Shown here: positions 16,375 through 25,192 of the stretch, one piece after another
Numbering within the stretch: the first letter of the stretch is position 1
How the letters are laid out: each line of letters begins with the position of its first letter
Source: Virgisporangium aurantiacum
GTDB taxonomy: Bacteria; Actinomycetota; Actinomycetes; Mycobacteriales; Micromonosporaceae
NCBI RefSeq assembly: GCF_016863635.1
Contig: NZ_BOPG01000025.1
Location: forward strand, 62,001-126,000
Length of the DNA: 64,000 nucleotides
Reading direction: 5' to 3'
Notes under the pieces: model-generated
Databases searched by the model: none
What the model saw: only the letters and a program-made list of their open reading frames with translations
Told to the model about the DNA's origin: nothing
Program-made: the position numbers and the translations under genes

Positions 16375-17030
16375 TTCGACTTCTGATCGTCGACGACCAG
16401 GAGCTGATCCGCATCGGCTTCCGGCTGTTCCTGCAGACCCAGGACGACATGGAGGTCGTCGGCGAGGCCGTCGACGGCCACGACGCGGTCGCCCAGGCCG
16501 CGGCGCTGCGCCCCGACGTGGTCCTGATGGACATCCGGATGCCGCGCATGGACGGCGTCGAGGCCACCGCCCTGCTGACCGCCGCCGCATCCTCGCCCCG
16601 GGTGCTGATCCTCACGACCTACGACCTGGACGAGTACGTCTTCGGCGCGCTCCGGGCGGGCGCGTCGGGTTTCCTGCTCAAGGACGCCTCCCGCGAGCGG
16701 CTGCTGGAGGCGATCCGGGTCGTGCACGCCGGCGAGGCCCTGCTGTCGCCGTCGATCACCCGCCGGCTGATCGAGGACTACGCCACCCGCACCGACCCGC
16801 TCCGCCCCCGGGCCACGCTGCTGGCCGGCCTCACCCCGCGGGAACGGGAGATCCTCCTCCTGGTGGCCCGGGGCATGTCGAACCCGGAGATCGCCGCGCA
16901 CCTGGTCGTGACCGAGGCGACGGTGAAGAGCCACATCGGCAGCATGTTCGCCAAGCTCCACCTGCGTGACCGCGTCCACGCCGTGGTGTTCGCGTACGAG
17001 AACGGCCTGGTGGTGCCGGGGCGGGGGTGA
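16371..17030 (+). CDS. Response regulator, NarL/LuxR family
   Basis: 219 residues from ATG 16371. The receiver carries the acidic pair in LLIVDDQE, the phospho-acceptor Asp54 in VVLMDIRMPRMDG, Thr in ILTTYDLDEYV and Lys in FLLKDASRE. The C-terminal LuxR-type helix-turn-helix reads LTPREREILLLVARGMSNPE, then IAAHLVVTEATVKSHIG. It should bind DNA when phosphorylated by the kinase encoded upstream, probably controlling the ABC transporter. It is the last gene of the rightward group and is convergent with peptide deformylase. Confidence 0.92.
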   Translation: MIRLLIVDDQELIRIGFRLFLQTQDDMEVVGEAVDGHDAVAQAAALRPDVVLMDIRMPRMDGVEATALLTAAASSPRVLILTTYDLDEYVFGALRAGASGFLLKDASRERLLEAIRVVHAGEALLSPSITRRLIEDYATRTDPLRPRATLLAGLTPREREILLLVARGMSNPEIAAHLVVTEATVKSHIGSMFAKLHLRDRVHAVVFAYENGLVVPGRG

Positions 17031-17040
17031 GCCGGAGGAG

Positions 17041-17544
17041 TCAGCGGCGCTGGGCCCACGGCGCGGAGCGGACCGCGCGCAGGGCCTGCCGGCGGACGTC
17101 CCCTTCGAGCTTGTCGATGTACAGCTCGCCGTTGAGGTGGTCGGTCTCGTGCTGCAGGGCGCGGGCGAGCATCCCGGTGCCGCTGACCGTGATCGGCTCG
17201 CCGTGCTGGTCGACGCCGGTCACCGTGGCGGAGTTCGCGCGGCGGCGCGGGAAGTACAGTCCGGGGATGGACAGGCAGCCCTCCTCGTCGTCCTGCTCCT
17301 CGGTCCAGTCGACGGTGAGCACCGGGTTGACGACGTATCCGACCTGCTCGCCCACGGCGTAGCTGAACACCCGGGCACCCACCCCGATCTGCGGCGCCGC
17401 CACCCCGGCCCGGCCGGGCCGCCCGGTGACGGTGTCGAGCAGGTCGGTCACCAACTGACGCAGTTCGGCGTCGAACGAGGTCACCGGGTCGGTCTCGGTG
17501 CGCAGCACCGCGTCGCCGAGCAACCGGATCTCGCGGATTGTCAT
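17041..17544 (-). CDS. def: Peptide deformylase
   Basis: 167 residues. All three motifs are intact: GVAAPQIG (47-54), EGCLSIPG with Cys90, and QHETDHLNG with His132, Glu133 and His136. It removes the formyl group from nascent N-terminal methionine using Fe2+ or Zn2+ in the cytoplasm. The ATG at 17544 has TACTTT at 17551-17556, six bases upstream, so the transcript is probably leaderless. It is not in the usual def-fmt arrangement, so this may be a second copy. Actinomycetes often carry several def paralogues. Confidence 0.93.
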   Translation of the reverse strand: MTIREIRLLGDAVLRTETDPVTSFDAELRQLVTDLLDTVTGRPGRAGVAAPQIGVGARVFSYAVGEQVGYVVNPVLTVDWTEEQDDEEGCLSIPGLYFPRRRANSATVTGVDQHGEPITVSGTGMLARALQHETDHLNGELYIDKLEGDVRRQALRAVRSAPWAQRR

Positions 17545-17607
17545 GGCCGCAAAGTATCAGGACCCCTTACCGGAATATGTGGCACCCGCCAACGCTTGAC
17601 GGGGGTA

Positions 17608-17621
17608 GTTGCTCAAGCAAC
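17608..17621. promoter_or_regulatory. Inverted repeat upstream of pirin gene
   Basis: GTTGCT-CA-AGCAAC, six-base arms with a two-base centre, lies 28 bases before the pirin start and near a TTGACA-like element. Likely a MarR- or TetR-type operator; no regulator gene is adjacent. Confidence 0.45.
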
Positions 17622-17648
17622 AATCTTGACAGGACCAAGGAGGACGCC

Positions 17649-18620
17649 ATGCCAGCCGTCACCGCCGACCCGATCACCCTGCCCCGCGTCACCCCGCCGT
17701 CGCCCGCCGCCACGGCGCGGCCGGTGGTGTCGGTGACCACCGCGCCCCGCGGCTTCGAGGGCGAGGGCTTCCCGGTGCACCGCGCGTTCGCCGGCGTCGA
17801 CCTGCGCGTCCTCGACCCGTTCATTCACATGGACCAGATGGGCGAGGTCGAGTACGCCCCCGGCGAGCCCAAGGGCACCCCGTGGCACCCGCACCGCGGC
17901 TTCGAGACCGTCACCTACATGATCGACGGTCAGATGGCGCACTCCGACTCGCACGGCGGCGGCGGCCTGATCAGCGACGGCGACACCCAGTGGATGACCG
18001 CCGGCGCCGGCATCCTGCACATCGAGACGCCGCCCGAGGAGGTCGTGCTGGCCGGCGGCCTGTTCCACGGCCTCCAGTTGTGGGTCAACCTGCCCAAGGT
18101 CCAGAAGCTCGCCACCCCGCGCTACCAGGACATCACCGGCGGCCGGGTCGCCCTGCTCAGCTCCCCCGACGGCGGCGCGCTGCTGCGCGTGATCGCCGGC
18201 GAGGTCGACGGGCATGCCGGGCCGGGCAGCACGCACACGCCGATCACGCTGGTGCACGTCACCCTCGCACCCGGCGCGAGCCTCACCCTGCCGTGGCGCC
18301 AGGACTTCAACGCGCTCGCCTACGCCCTGAGCGGCCGCGGGTACGTGGGTCCCAAGGGCCGGCCGTTCGAAAGCGGCCAACTGGCGGTGTTCGGCACCGG
18401 TGACAGCGTCACCCTGGAGGCGGCCCCGACCAGCGACCTCGACGTGTTCCTGCTCGGCGGGCAGCCGATCCGCGAGCCGGTGGTCGCCTACGGCCCGTTC
18501 GTGATGAACACCCGCGCCGAGATCGTCCAGGCCTTCGAGGACTACCAGAAGGGCCGCCTCGGCACGATCCCCGCCGCGCACAGCGGGGTCGACGCGAGCA
18601 CGGACGCCGCCACCGAATAA
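17649..18620 (+). CDS. Pirin family protein
   Basis: 323 residues from ATG 17649, with a perfect AAGGAGG at 17637-17643. The N-terminal cupin has HPHRGFETVTYMIDGQMAHSD, providing the His-x-His and later Glu/His iron ligands. It is followed by the strands DTQWMTAGAGILHIE and WVNLPKVQKLATPRYQD, which are hallmarks of pirin. The C-terminal pirin domain begins near residue 200 with ALAYALSGRGYVG. Pirins are iron-binding cupins; some have quercetinase activity and some bind regulators. The function here is not set by context. Induction through the palindrome at 17608-17621 is plausible. Confidence 0.9.
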   Translation: MPAVTADPITLPRVTPPSPAATARPVVSVTTAPRGFEGEGFPVHRAFAGVDLRVLDPFIHMDQMGEVEYAPGEPKGTPWHPHRGFETVTYMIDGQMAHSDSHGGGGLISDGDTQWMTAGAGILHIETPPEEVVLAGGLFHGLQLWVNLPKVQKLATPRYQDITGGRVALLSSPDGGALLRVIAGEVDGHAGPGSTHTPITLVHVTLAPGASLTLPWRQDFNALAYALSGRGYVGPKGRPFESGQLAVFGTGDSVTLEAAPTSDLDVFLLGGQPIREPVVAYGPFVMNTRAEIVQAFEDYQKGRLGTIPAAHSGVDASTDAATE

Positions 18621-18648
18621 CGCGCGACAGGTCGAAGCGCGGCGCCCG

Positions 18649-19257
18649 TCAGCGGGCGGTGTACTGCGCTTCGACCGTCGACCAGCCGCGGTCGAGGATC
18701 TCGAAGCCCGCGTCGAGCATCCGCAGCCGGTCGTCGGCCGTTCCGGCGAGCACGGAGAGCTGGAGCACGAAGCGGGCGAACACGCGGATCCTGTCGTCGG
18801 GTTCGAGCCGGCCGAACTCGGCGGCGATGGCGGCGGCGATGGCGTCCTCGTGGCGCAACCACATGCGCTGGCCGTACTCGGCGAGGGCCGGCGTCGAGTT
18901 GATGAGGTCCCAGAACCGGCGGACGCGGTCGTCGAAGTCGGCGTGGCCGACGAGGTTCGCGGTCAGGTCGTCGCGCAGGTGATCGTGGAAGGCCTGCGCC
19001 AGCGAGACGCCCGCCGGCCGGCCGGTCACGACGGCGACCAGTTCGGCGCGCTGCTCCTCGTCCTCGTCGAAGACGAGCGCCTCCTTCTGCGGGAAGTGCG
19101 CGAACACCGTGGTCGGGGAGACGTCGGCCTTGTCGGCGATCTCGCGGATGCTCACGTCGTCGAAGCCCCGTTCGAGGAACAGCTCGGTGGCCGCGTCCGA
19201 GATCGCCTTGCGCGTCGCGGCCTTCTTGCGCTCCCGCCGGCCCACTGCCTCCGCCAT
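18649..19257 (-). CDS. TetR family regulator
   Basis: 202 residues from ATG 19257. The helix-turn-helix reads ISDAATELFLERGFDDVSIR, then EIADKADVSPTTVFAHFPQKEALVF, a standard TetR N-terminus. The C-terminal ligand domain is of the MftR/C-terminal-17-like kind (FARFVLQLSVLAG). It is divergent from an MFS exporter with a 69-base shared gap, the classic arrangement for a repressor of a drug pump. The very long open frame that extends upstream on this strand is only the antisense of the MFS gene. Confidence 0.88.
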   Translation of the reverse strand: MAEAVGRRERKKAATRKAISDAATELFLERGFDDVSIREIADKADVSPTTVFAHFPQKEALVFDEDEEQRAELVAVVTGRPAGVSLAQAFHDHLRDDLTANLVGHADFDDRVRRFWDLINSTPALAEYGQRMWLRHEDAIAAAIAAEFGRLEPDDRIRVFARFVLQLSVLAGTADDRLRMLDAGFEILDRGWSTVEAQYTAR

Positions 19258-19292
19258 GAGACCCAGCTTACCGTACCGCAACCAACATTGGC

Positions 19293-19320
19293 TTGACTCC
19301 AAAACTGGTACCGATACAGT
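19293..19320 (+). promoter_or_regulatory. Promoter of the MFS gene (leaderless)
   Basis: TTGACT (19293-19298), 16-base spacer, TACAGT (19315-19320). The start codon ATG lies 6 bases further, so transcription should begin at or next to the ATG. The spacer holds ACTGGTACCGAT, a candidate TetR site. Confidence 0.65.
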
Positions 19321-19326
19321 TATGGC

Positions 19327-20598
19327 ATGACTCAAGCAACCGATGCGGTGACGGCGCCGCGCCACGCCCGTCGGGCGTGGATCATGCTCATCGTCCTGAC
19401 GATGCTCACGACGGCGGGCATGACCGTCGTGCTGCCGGTACTGCCGTTCGTGGTGCTGCGCTACGTGCCCGACCAGGGCAGCCTCGCCCTGTGGGTCGGA
19501 ATCCTCGAGGGCGTCAACGGCCTGTGCGCGTTCCTCGTGGCACCGTTCCTCGGCGCGCTGTCCGACCGCGTCGGCCGGCGGCCGATCATCATCCTCGCGG
19601 CGTTCGGCGCCGCCCTGGGCTACCTGCTCTTCGGCATCGGCGGTGCCATCTGGGTGCTGCTGCTCGGCCGGATCATCCAGGGCATCACCGCCGGCGACCT
19701 GCCCGCCCTGTTCGCCTACCTGGCCGACATCACCCCGCCCGACCAGCGGGCCCGGCGGTTCGGGCTGCTCGGGGCGCTGTCCGGGATCGGCACGATGATC
19801 GGCCCGGCGGTCGGCGGCCTGCTCGCCGCGGTGAACGTCGACTTCCCCGTGTTCGTCACCGCCGGGATCGCCGCCACGATCGGCGTCGTCAGCTTCTTCC
19901 TGCTGCCCGAGAGCCTGCCCGCCGAGCGGCGCGCCCGCGCGGTGAAACTCGACGACCTGCACCCGGTCCGGGTCCTCACGGGCGCCTTCGCCCGCACCGA
20001 ACTGCGCGCCCTCCTGATCGGGATCATCCTCGTGACGGTCCCGTTCTCGTTCTTCGTCAACAACTTCAGCGTGCTGGCGCTCGACTCGATCGGCTGGACC
20101 GCCACGAAGATCGGCCTGCTCACCGCGTTCGTCGGGATCATCGACATCGTCATCCAGGGTGCCCTGCTCGGGTTCCTGCTGCGCCGGCTCGGTGAGCGCG
20201 GTGTGCTGATCGCCGGCATCGTCACGCAGGCCACCGGGATCCTCGCGCTCGCGGTCGTCGCCTCGCTGCTCGCCCAGCCGTGGCTGTTCATCGTCGGCAC
20301 ACTCGTGCTCGCCGCCGGCCAGGGCGCGGCCCAGGCCACGATGGACGGCGTCGCCTCCAACGCCGTCGGACCCGACGAGCAGGGCTGGCTCGCCGGCGCC
20401 ATCCAGTCGATCACCTCGGGCATCGGCGTCGTCGCCCCGCTGCTCGCCGGCCTGCTCTACAGCTCGGTCGCCCACTCGGCGCCCTACTGGCTCGGTTTCG
20501 CCATGATGGCCGCCGCGGCGCTCCTGCTCGCCCGGGCCAGGTTCGCCAGCCCGTCGACGACGACCGAACCCGTTCCGCTGGAACTCAGCAGGAGCTGA
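19327..20598 (+). CDS. MFS transporter, TetA/DHA1 type
   Basis: 423 residues from ATG 19327. Twelve hydrophobic segments are visible. The motif A loop is FLGALSDRVGRRPIIILAA, nearly identical to the DHA1 signature, and motif C-like GALSGIGTMIGPAVGG lies in helix 5. It is a proton antiporter expected to export drugs or other small hydrophobic compounds. It is controlled by the divergent TetR gene. The 3' end overlaps the pabB-like gene on the opposite strand by 14 bases. Confidence 0.9.
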   Translation: MTQATDAVTAPRHARRAWIMLIVLTMLTTAGMTVVLPVLPFVVLRYVPDQGSLALWVGILEGVNGLCAFLVAPFLGALSDRVGRRPIIILAAFGAALGYLLFGIGGAIWVLLLGRIIQGITAGDLPALFAYLADITPPDQRARRFGLLGALSGIGTMIGPAVGGLLAAVNVDFPVFVTAGIAATIGVVSFFLLPESLPAERRARAVKLDDLHPVRVLTGAFARTELRALLIGIILVTVPFSFFVNNFSVLALDSIGWTATKIGLLTAFVGIIDIVIQGALLGFLLRRLGERGVLIAGIVTQATGILALAVVASLLAQPWLFIVGTLVLAAGQGAAQATMDGVASNAVGPDEQGWLAGAIQSITSGIGVVAPLLAGLLYSSVAHSAPYWLGFAMMAAAALLLARARFASPSTTTEPVPLELSRS

Positions 20599-21697
20599 GG
20601 ACGGCCTTGACGGGGGCGGCCTTCGCGGCCGCCTCCGCGACCTCGGCGTCCGGGTCGCTGCCCCAGGTGATGCCGCCGCCGGCCCACACGTGCAGGCGTT
20701 CCGGGTCGGCGGCCGCGGTCCGGATGGTCAGGCCGAGGTCCAGGCCGTCCGGGCCGATCCAGCCGAAGCCGCCCATCGCCGGGCCGCGGCCGACCCGCTC
20801 CACGGCGTCGACCACGTCGAGGGCGGCGAGCTTCGGGGCGCCGGTGACCGACCCGCCGGGGAACACCGCGGCCAGCAGCGCGGCCAGGCCGGTGCCGGGC
20901 CGCAGGTCGGCCACCACCTCCGACTCGGCCTGCCACAGCCCGGCCCACTCCCGCACCGCGAACAGGGTCTCCACCCGCACGCTGCCGGTCGTCGCGACGC
21001 GGGCCAGGTCGTTGCGCTCCAGGTCGACGATCATGATGTGTTCGGCCCGCTCCTTCGGCGACGCGAGCAGTTCCGTACGGCCACGTACGGTCGCCGGGCG
21101 GGTGCCCTTGATCGGACGGGTGCGTACGGTGCCGCCGGACACGGCCACCAGCGTCTCCGGTGACGCGCACCCGACCGCCCAGCCGGCACCGGCGAGCACC
21201 CCGCCGTAGCGGGCGCCGGGCACCGACCCGAGGCGGCGCAGCGCCCGCACCGGGTCGCCCAGATACGGCGCGGACGCGTGGCCGACGACGTTCACCTGGT
21301 ACACGTCCCCGCGTCCGATGGCCTCGCGGACGGCCGTGACCGCCGCCGCGTGCTCGGCCACCGACCAGCTCGGCTCCCAGGCACCGACCTTCCACGGCGA
21401 CAGAGGCCGCGGAGAAGGCGGCCGCGGAGCGCCGCCGGGCCCGTACACCACGGCCACCACATCGGGGACGGCGGGCGCCGGCGACGGCCGCGCCGGCGCG
21501 CCGACGAGCCGGGCCCCGGCGGCAGCCGACAGCAGCACCGCCGCGCCGCACACCGGCCCGTGCGCGGTGCTTTTCCCGGCGGCGCCGTCGGCGGGCGCAC
21601 GACTCAGGTCCCGGACGGGCAGACCATGACCGGCCAGGAACGCTTCGAGGTCGGCCGCCCACCCCGGACCCGTGGTCCGCCATTCGACGCGGGCCAC
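20585..21697 (-). CDS. pabB: Aminodeoxychorismate synthase component I-like chorismate-binding enzyme
   Basis: 370 residues if translation begins at GTG 21697; the frame stays open to an ATG at 21793, and the true start is uncertain because neither has well-spaced Shine-Dalgarno bases. The chorismate-binding domain is complete: RGDVYQVNVVGHASAP, RPIKGTRPA, ERAEHIMIVDLERNDLARV, FPGGSVTGAPKLAALD and WAGGGITWGSDPDAEV. The PIKGTRP stretch with Lys is typical of PabB and anthranilate synthase component I. The enzyme aminates chorismate on the way to p-aminobenzoate for folate, or to a secondary metabolite. No amidotransferase component (PabA) is adjacent. Confidence 0.85.
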   Translation of the reverse strand: MARVEWRTTGPGWAADLEAFLAGHGLPVRDLSRAPADGAAGKSTAHGPVCGAAVLLSAAAGARLVGAPARPSPAPAVPDVVAVVYGPGGAPRPPSPRPLSPWKVGAWEPSWSVAEHAAAVTAVREAIGRGDVYQVNVVGHASAPYLGDPVRALRRLGSVPGARYGGVLAGAGWAVGCASPETLVAVSGGTVRTRPIKGTRPATVRGRTELLASPKERAEHIMIVDLERNDLARVATTGSVRVETLFAVREWAGLWQAESEVVADLRPGTGLAALLAAVFPGGSVTGAPKLAALDVVDAVERVGRGPAMGGFGWIGPDGLDLGLTIRTAAADPERLHVWAGGGITWGSDPDAEVAEAAAKAAPVKAVLSSC

Positions 21698-21930
21698 CTC
21701 CGAAAGGTGGGCACGGCAACCCTCCGACACGCCCGGTAAGCCCGCCGGAACGGACAATGACGTATCAGCGACGGGTTGGTCGGCTCTCCTCATACGAAGG
21801 GGCGATTATCCCGAGAACGTGCCGCCCCTTGCTCGTAAATGCACAGGCGTACGGAGTAGCGTGCGTCACTGTTCTTATGACCGGAACCACACACAGGCAC
21901 CACCCCTCACAGTCCACCCGGAGATCCACC

Positions 21931-22146
21931 ATGTGCAGCCACCGACCGGAATGCCCGCCCGCCGAGGCGCCCGACCATGACGCCGCGCGCGTCCTCGCCT
22001 CGTTCCCGGAGCAGGGCTGGAGCCTGCTCTGCAACGGCGTGATCGTCTTCGACGACACCGGAGAGCTGCTCCCCGACGGCCGCTCCGTGGCTCCCTGCCG
22101 CGGCCCCGCGCCGCACGTCACCCGCCCGACGCTGGCCGCGGCGTAA
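21931..22146 (+). CDS. DUF5999 family small protein
   Basis: 71 residues from ATG 21931 with GGAGAT 6-7 bases upstream. The sequence MCSHRPECPPAEAPDHDAAR followed by PEQGWSLLCNGVIVFDDTGE and LLPDGR is the DUF5999 pattern, a small family widespread in Streptomyces and relatives. The paired N-terminal Cys residues (Cys2, Cys8) and a later Cys suggest metal or redox behaviour, but no function is known. The 137 bases before the start hold no regulator site I can name. Its transcript should end in the double hairpin that follows. Confidence 0.85.
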   Translation: MCSHRPECPPAEAPDHDAARVLASFPEQGWSLLCNGVIVFDDTGELLPDGRSVAPCRGPAPHVTRPTLAAA

Positions 22147-22151
22147 CCCTG

Positions 22152-22190
22152 GGGCCGCGAAGCGGCCCGTGTGCGCCGCGACAGCGGCGC
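22152..22190. terminator. Double-hairpin bidirectional terminator
   Basis: Two adjacent GC hairpins: GGGCCGC-GAA-GCGGCCC (22152-22168) and GCGCCGC-GACA-GCGGCGC (22173-22190). They sit between the convergent DUF5999 and gcvP genes. There is no U-tract, as is usual in actinomycetes. Confidence 0.7.
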
Positions 22191-22193
22191 CGG

Positions 22194-24980
22194 CTACTCA
22201 GCCTCGAACGCCTCCGGCGGCGGGCAGGAACACACCAGGTTCCGATCCCCGTACGCGCCGTCGATACGACGCACCGGTGGCCAGTACTTCGCCGTCCGGT
22301 CCACACCCGGCGGGTACGCCGCCAACGACCGCGGATACGGGTGCTCCCACTCGTCCGCCGTCACCGCCGCCGCCGTGTGCGGCGCGTTACGCAGCGGGTT
22401 GTCGTCCTTCGGCCAGATCCCGCCGCCCACCCGGTCGATCTCGGCCCGGATCGCGATCATCGCCTCGCAGAACCGGTCGATCTCGGCCAGGTCCTCCGAC
22501 TCCGTCGGCTCCACCATCAGCGTCCCGGCCACCGGGAACGACATCGTCGGCGCGTGGAAGCCGTAGTCGATCAGCCGCTTCGCCACATCGTCGACCGTGA
22601 CGCCGGTCTGCTTCGTCAACGGCCGCAGGTCGAGGATGCACTCGTGCGCCACCAGGCCCTTCGCGCCGGAGTACAGCACCGGAAAATGCTCCCGCAGCCG
22701 CGCCGCGACGTAGTTCGCCGCCAGCACCGCCGCACCGGTCGCCTTCGCCAGCCCGTCGGGCCCCATCAGCCGGATGTAGGCCCACGAGATCGGCAGGATC
22801 CCCGCCGACCCCTGCGGCGCCGCCGACACCGTCGGCAGATGCTCGGCCAGGTGCGACCGCACCGCCACCGGACCCACGCCCGGACCGCCGCCGCCGTGCG
22901 GGATGCAGAACGTCTTGTGCAGGTTCAGGTGCGACACGTCGGCACCGAACTTCCCCGGCCGGGCGTACCCGAGCAGCGCGTTCAGGTTGGCCCCGTCGAC
23001 GTACACCTGGCCACCCGCGTCGTGCACCTTCGCGCACAGCTCCGCGATCCCCGCCTCGTAGACGCCGTGCGTCGACGGGTACGTCACCATGATCGCCGCC
23101 AGCCGGTCGCGGTGCTGCCCGATCTTGGCGTCGAGGTCGGCGTGGTCGACGTTGCCGTCGCCGTCGGTGGCCACGACCACCACCCGCATCCCGGCCATCA
23201 CCGCGCTCGCCGCGTTGGTGCCGTGCGCCGACTGCGGGATCAGGCACACGTCGCGCTCGTCGTGGCCGTTGGCCCGGTGATAGCGGTGGATCGCCAGCAG
23301 GCCGGCCAGTTCACCCTGCGAACCGGCGTTCGGCTGCAGGCTCACCGCGTCGTAGCCGGTGAGGTCGGCCAGCCACTCCTCCAGCTGGGTCACCAGCGTG
23401 CCGTACCCGAGCGCCTGGTCGTTCGGGGCGTACGGGTGCAGGTCGGCGAACCCGGGCCAGCTGATCGGCTCCATCTCGGCCGCCGCGTTCAGCTTCATCG
23501 TGCACGACCCCAGCGGGATCATGCCCCGGTCGAGGGCGTAGTCGCGGTCGGCGAGGCGGCGCAGGTACCGCAGCATCGCGTGCTCGCTGCGGTAGGCGTG
23601 GAAGACCTCGTGGGTGAGGTAGTCGGAGGTCCGCCGCAGGGCCTCCGGCAGGGCCGCGAGATTGTCGCCACCACCATCAGCGGGGACGCCGAAGGCGTCC
23701 AGCACCGTACGGATGTGTTCCGCGGTCGTCGTCTCGTCGCAGGCGACGCTCACGGCGTCATCGTTGATTTTGCGCAGATTCACGCCGCGCCCGGCCGCGG
23801 CCTCGACCACCGCGGACGCCCGGCCCGGCACGATCGCCGTGACCGTGTCGAAGAAGTGCCCGGTCGCCAGTTCGATCCCGGCCGTCGTCAGCGCCGTGGC
23901 CAGCGTCGTCGCGTGCCGGTGGGTGCGGGCGGCGATGCCGTGCAGGCCGTCCGGGCCGTGGTAGACGGCGTACATGCTCGCGATCACCGCCAGCAGCACC
24001 TGCGCGGTGCAGATGTTGCTCGTCGCCTTCTCCCGGCGGATGTGCTGCTCGCGCGTCTGCAACGCCAGCCGGTACGCGGTGCGGCCGTCGGCGTCCTTCG
24101 ACACGCCGACCAGCCGGCCCGGCAGCGTCCGCTCCAGCCCGGCACGGACCGCGATGTACGCGGCGTGCGGGCCGCCGTACCCCATCGGGACGCCGAACCG
24201 CTGCGCGCTGCCCACCGCGACGTCGGCACCGATCGCGCCCGGCTCGCGGAGCAGGCACAGCGCCAGCAGATCGGCGGCGACGGTGACCAGCGCCTGCTTC
24301 TCGTGCGCCCGCGCCACGACGTCCGCGTGGTCGCGGACCGCACCGGACGCGCCCGGGTACTGCAGGTGCAGCCCGAAGAACTCCCCCGGGAGCGCCGCGT
24401 CGAGGTCGTGCAGGACGATCTCGATGCCCAGCGGCTCCGCCCGGGTGCGCAGCACCGTCACCGTCTGCGGCAACGTGTCGGCGTCGACCAGATAGACGTT
24501 GCTCTTCGCCTTGGACGAGCGGCGGGCCAGCGTCATCGCCTCACCGGCCGCGGTCGCCTCGTCGAGCAGGCTCGCGTTGGCCGTCGGCAGGCCGGTCAGG
24601 TCCGACACCATCGTCTGGAAGTTCAGCAGCGCCTCCAGCCGGCCCTGGCTGATCTCCGGCTGGTACGGCGTGTACGCCGTGTACCAGGCCGGGTTCTCCA
24701 GAACGCTGCGCCGGATCACCGGCGGCGTGTGGGTGCCGTGGTAGCCCAGGCCGAGCATCGACACCATCGGCCGGTTCTGCGCGGCCAGCTCGCGCAGCTC
24801 GGCGAGCACCTCGGCCTCCGACCGCGCCGCCGGCAGGTTCGACCGCTCGTTGTCGCGGATCACGCTCGGGATCGCGGCGTCCATCAACTCGTCGACCGAG
24901 CCGTACCCGATCGCGTCGAGCATCCGCCGCTGCTCCTCGCCGGAGGAGCCGATGTGCCGACGGGAGAACGGGAAATCCAT
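22194..24980 (-). CDS. gcvP: Glycine dehydrogenase (aminomethyl-transferring), P protein
   Basis: 928 residues, the size of the fused single-chain P protein. The N-terminal half begins MDFPFSRRHIG and contains MLGLGYHGTHTPPVI and YTPYQPEISQGRLEALLNFQ. The C-terminal half holds the PLP lysine in LNLHKTFCIPHGGGGPGVG and the preceding VDGANLNAL. It decarboxylates glycine and passes the methylamine to the lipoyl arm of the H protein in the glycine cleavage system. The other gcv genes are not in the window. The start has GGAG eight bases upstream, and the long leader holds a glycine riboswitch, so expression should follow glycine level. Confidence 0.97.
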   Translation of the reverse strand: MDFPFSRRHIGSSGEEQRRMLDAIGYGSVDELMDAAIPSVIRDNERSNLPAARSEAEVLAELRELAAQNRPMVSMLGLGYHGTHTPPVIRRSVLENPAWYTAYTPYQPEISQGRLEALLNFQTMVSDLTGLPTANASLLDEATAAGEAMTLARRSSKAKSNVYLVDADTLPQTVTVLRTRAEPLGIEIVLHDLDAALPGEFFGLHLQYPGASGAVRDHADVVARAHEKQALVTVAADLLALCLLREPGAIGADVAVGSAQRFGVPMGYGGPHAAYIAVRAGLERTLPGRLVGVSKDADGRTAYRLALQTREQHIRREKATSNICTAQVLLAVIASMYAVYHGPDGLHGIAARTHRHATTLATALTTAGIELATGHFFDTVTAIVPGRASAVVEAAAGRGVNLRKINDDAVSVACDETTTAEHIRTVLDAFGVPADGGGDNLAALPEALRRTSDYLTHEVFHAYRSEHAMLRYLRRLADRDYALDRGMIPLGSCTMKLNAAAEMEPISWPGFADLHPYAPNDQALGYGTLVTQLEEWLADLTGYDAVSLQPNAGSQGELAGLLAIHRYHRANGHDERDVCLIPQSAHGTNAASAVMAGMRVVVVATDGDGNVDHADLDAKIGQHRDRLAAIMVTYPSTHGVYEAGIAELCAKVHDAGGQVYVDGANLNALLGYARPGKFGADVSHLNLHKTFCIPHGGGGPGVGPVAVRSHLAEHLPTVSAAPQGSAGILPISWAYIRLMGPDGLAKATGAAVLAANYVAARLREHFPVLYSGAKGLVAHECILDLRPLTKQTGVTVDDVAKRLIDYGFHAPTMSFPVAGTLMVEPTESEDLAEIDRFCEAMIAIRAEIDRVGGGIWPKDDNPLRNAPHTAAAVTADEWEHPYPRSLAAYPPGVDRTAKYWPPVRRIDGAYGDRNLVCSCPPPEAFEAE

Positions 24981-25062
24981 GTGGGGCGCTCCAAACCGTA
25001 CGGAGGGGACGACACAGCACTACCCCCTCCCCGCTGTCGGAACGCATCCCTCCAGGCGCCTG

Positions 25063-25145
25063 CCCGCGTGGTCCTTCTGCCTGAGAGGTTCCGGGGAGGA
25101 GTTGCCCCTTCGGCGCCGCCGTTACAGCGGTCTCTCCCACGCGGG
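25063..25145 (-). promoter_or_regulatory. Glycine riboswitch (gcvT element), single visible aptamer
   Basis: Read on the minus strand, the closing stem CCCGCGTGG/CCACGCGGG (25063-25071 with 25137-25145) encloses GGGAGAGACC, GCCGAAGGGGCAA and ACCTCTCAGGCA followed by AAGGACC-type bases. These are the conserved core of the glycine aptamer. The 80 bases between it and the gcvP start form the expression platform. No convincing second aptamer is seen next to it. Confidence 0.9.
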
Positions 25146-25192
25146 TGATCGTGGCCCTCACGACGCTACCAGCACCGGTACCCTGCTGCGGT

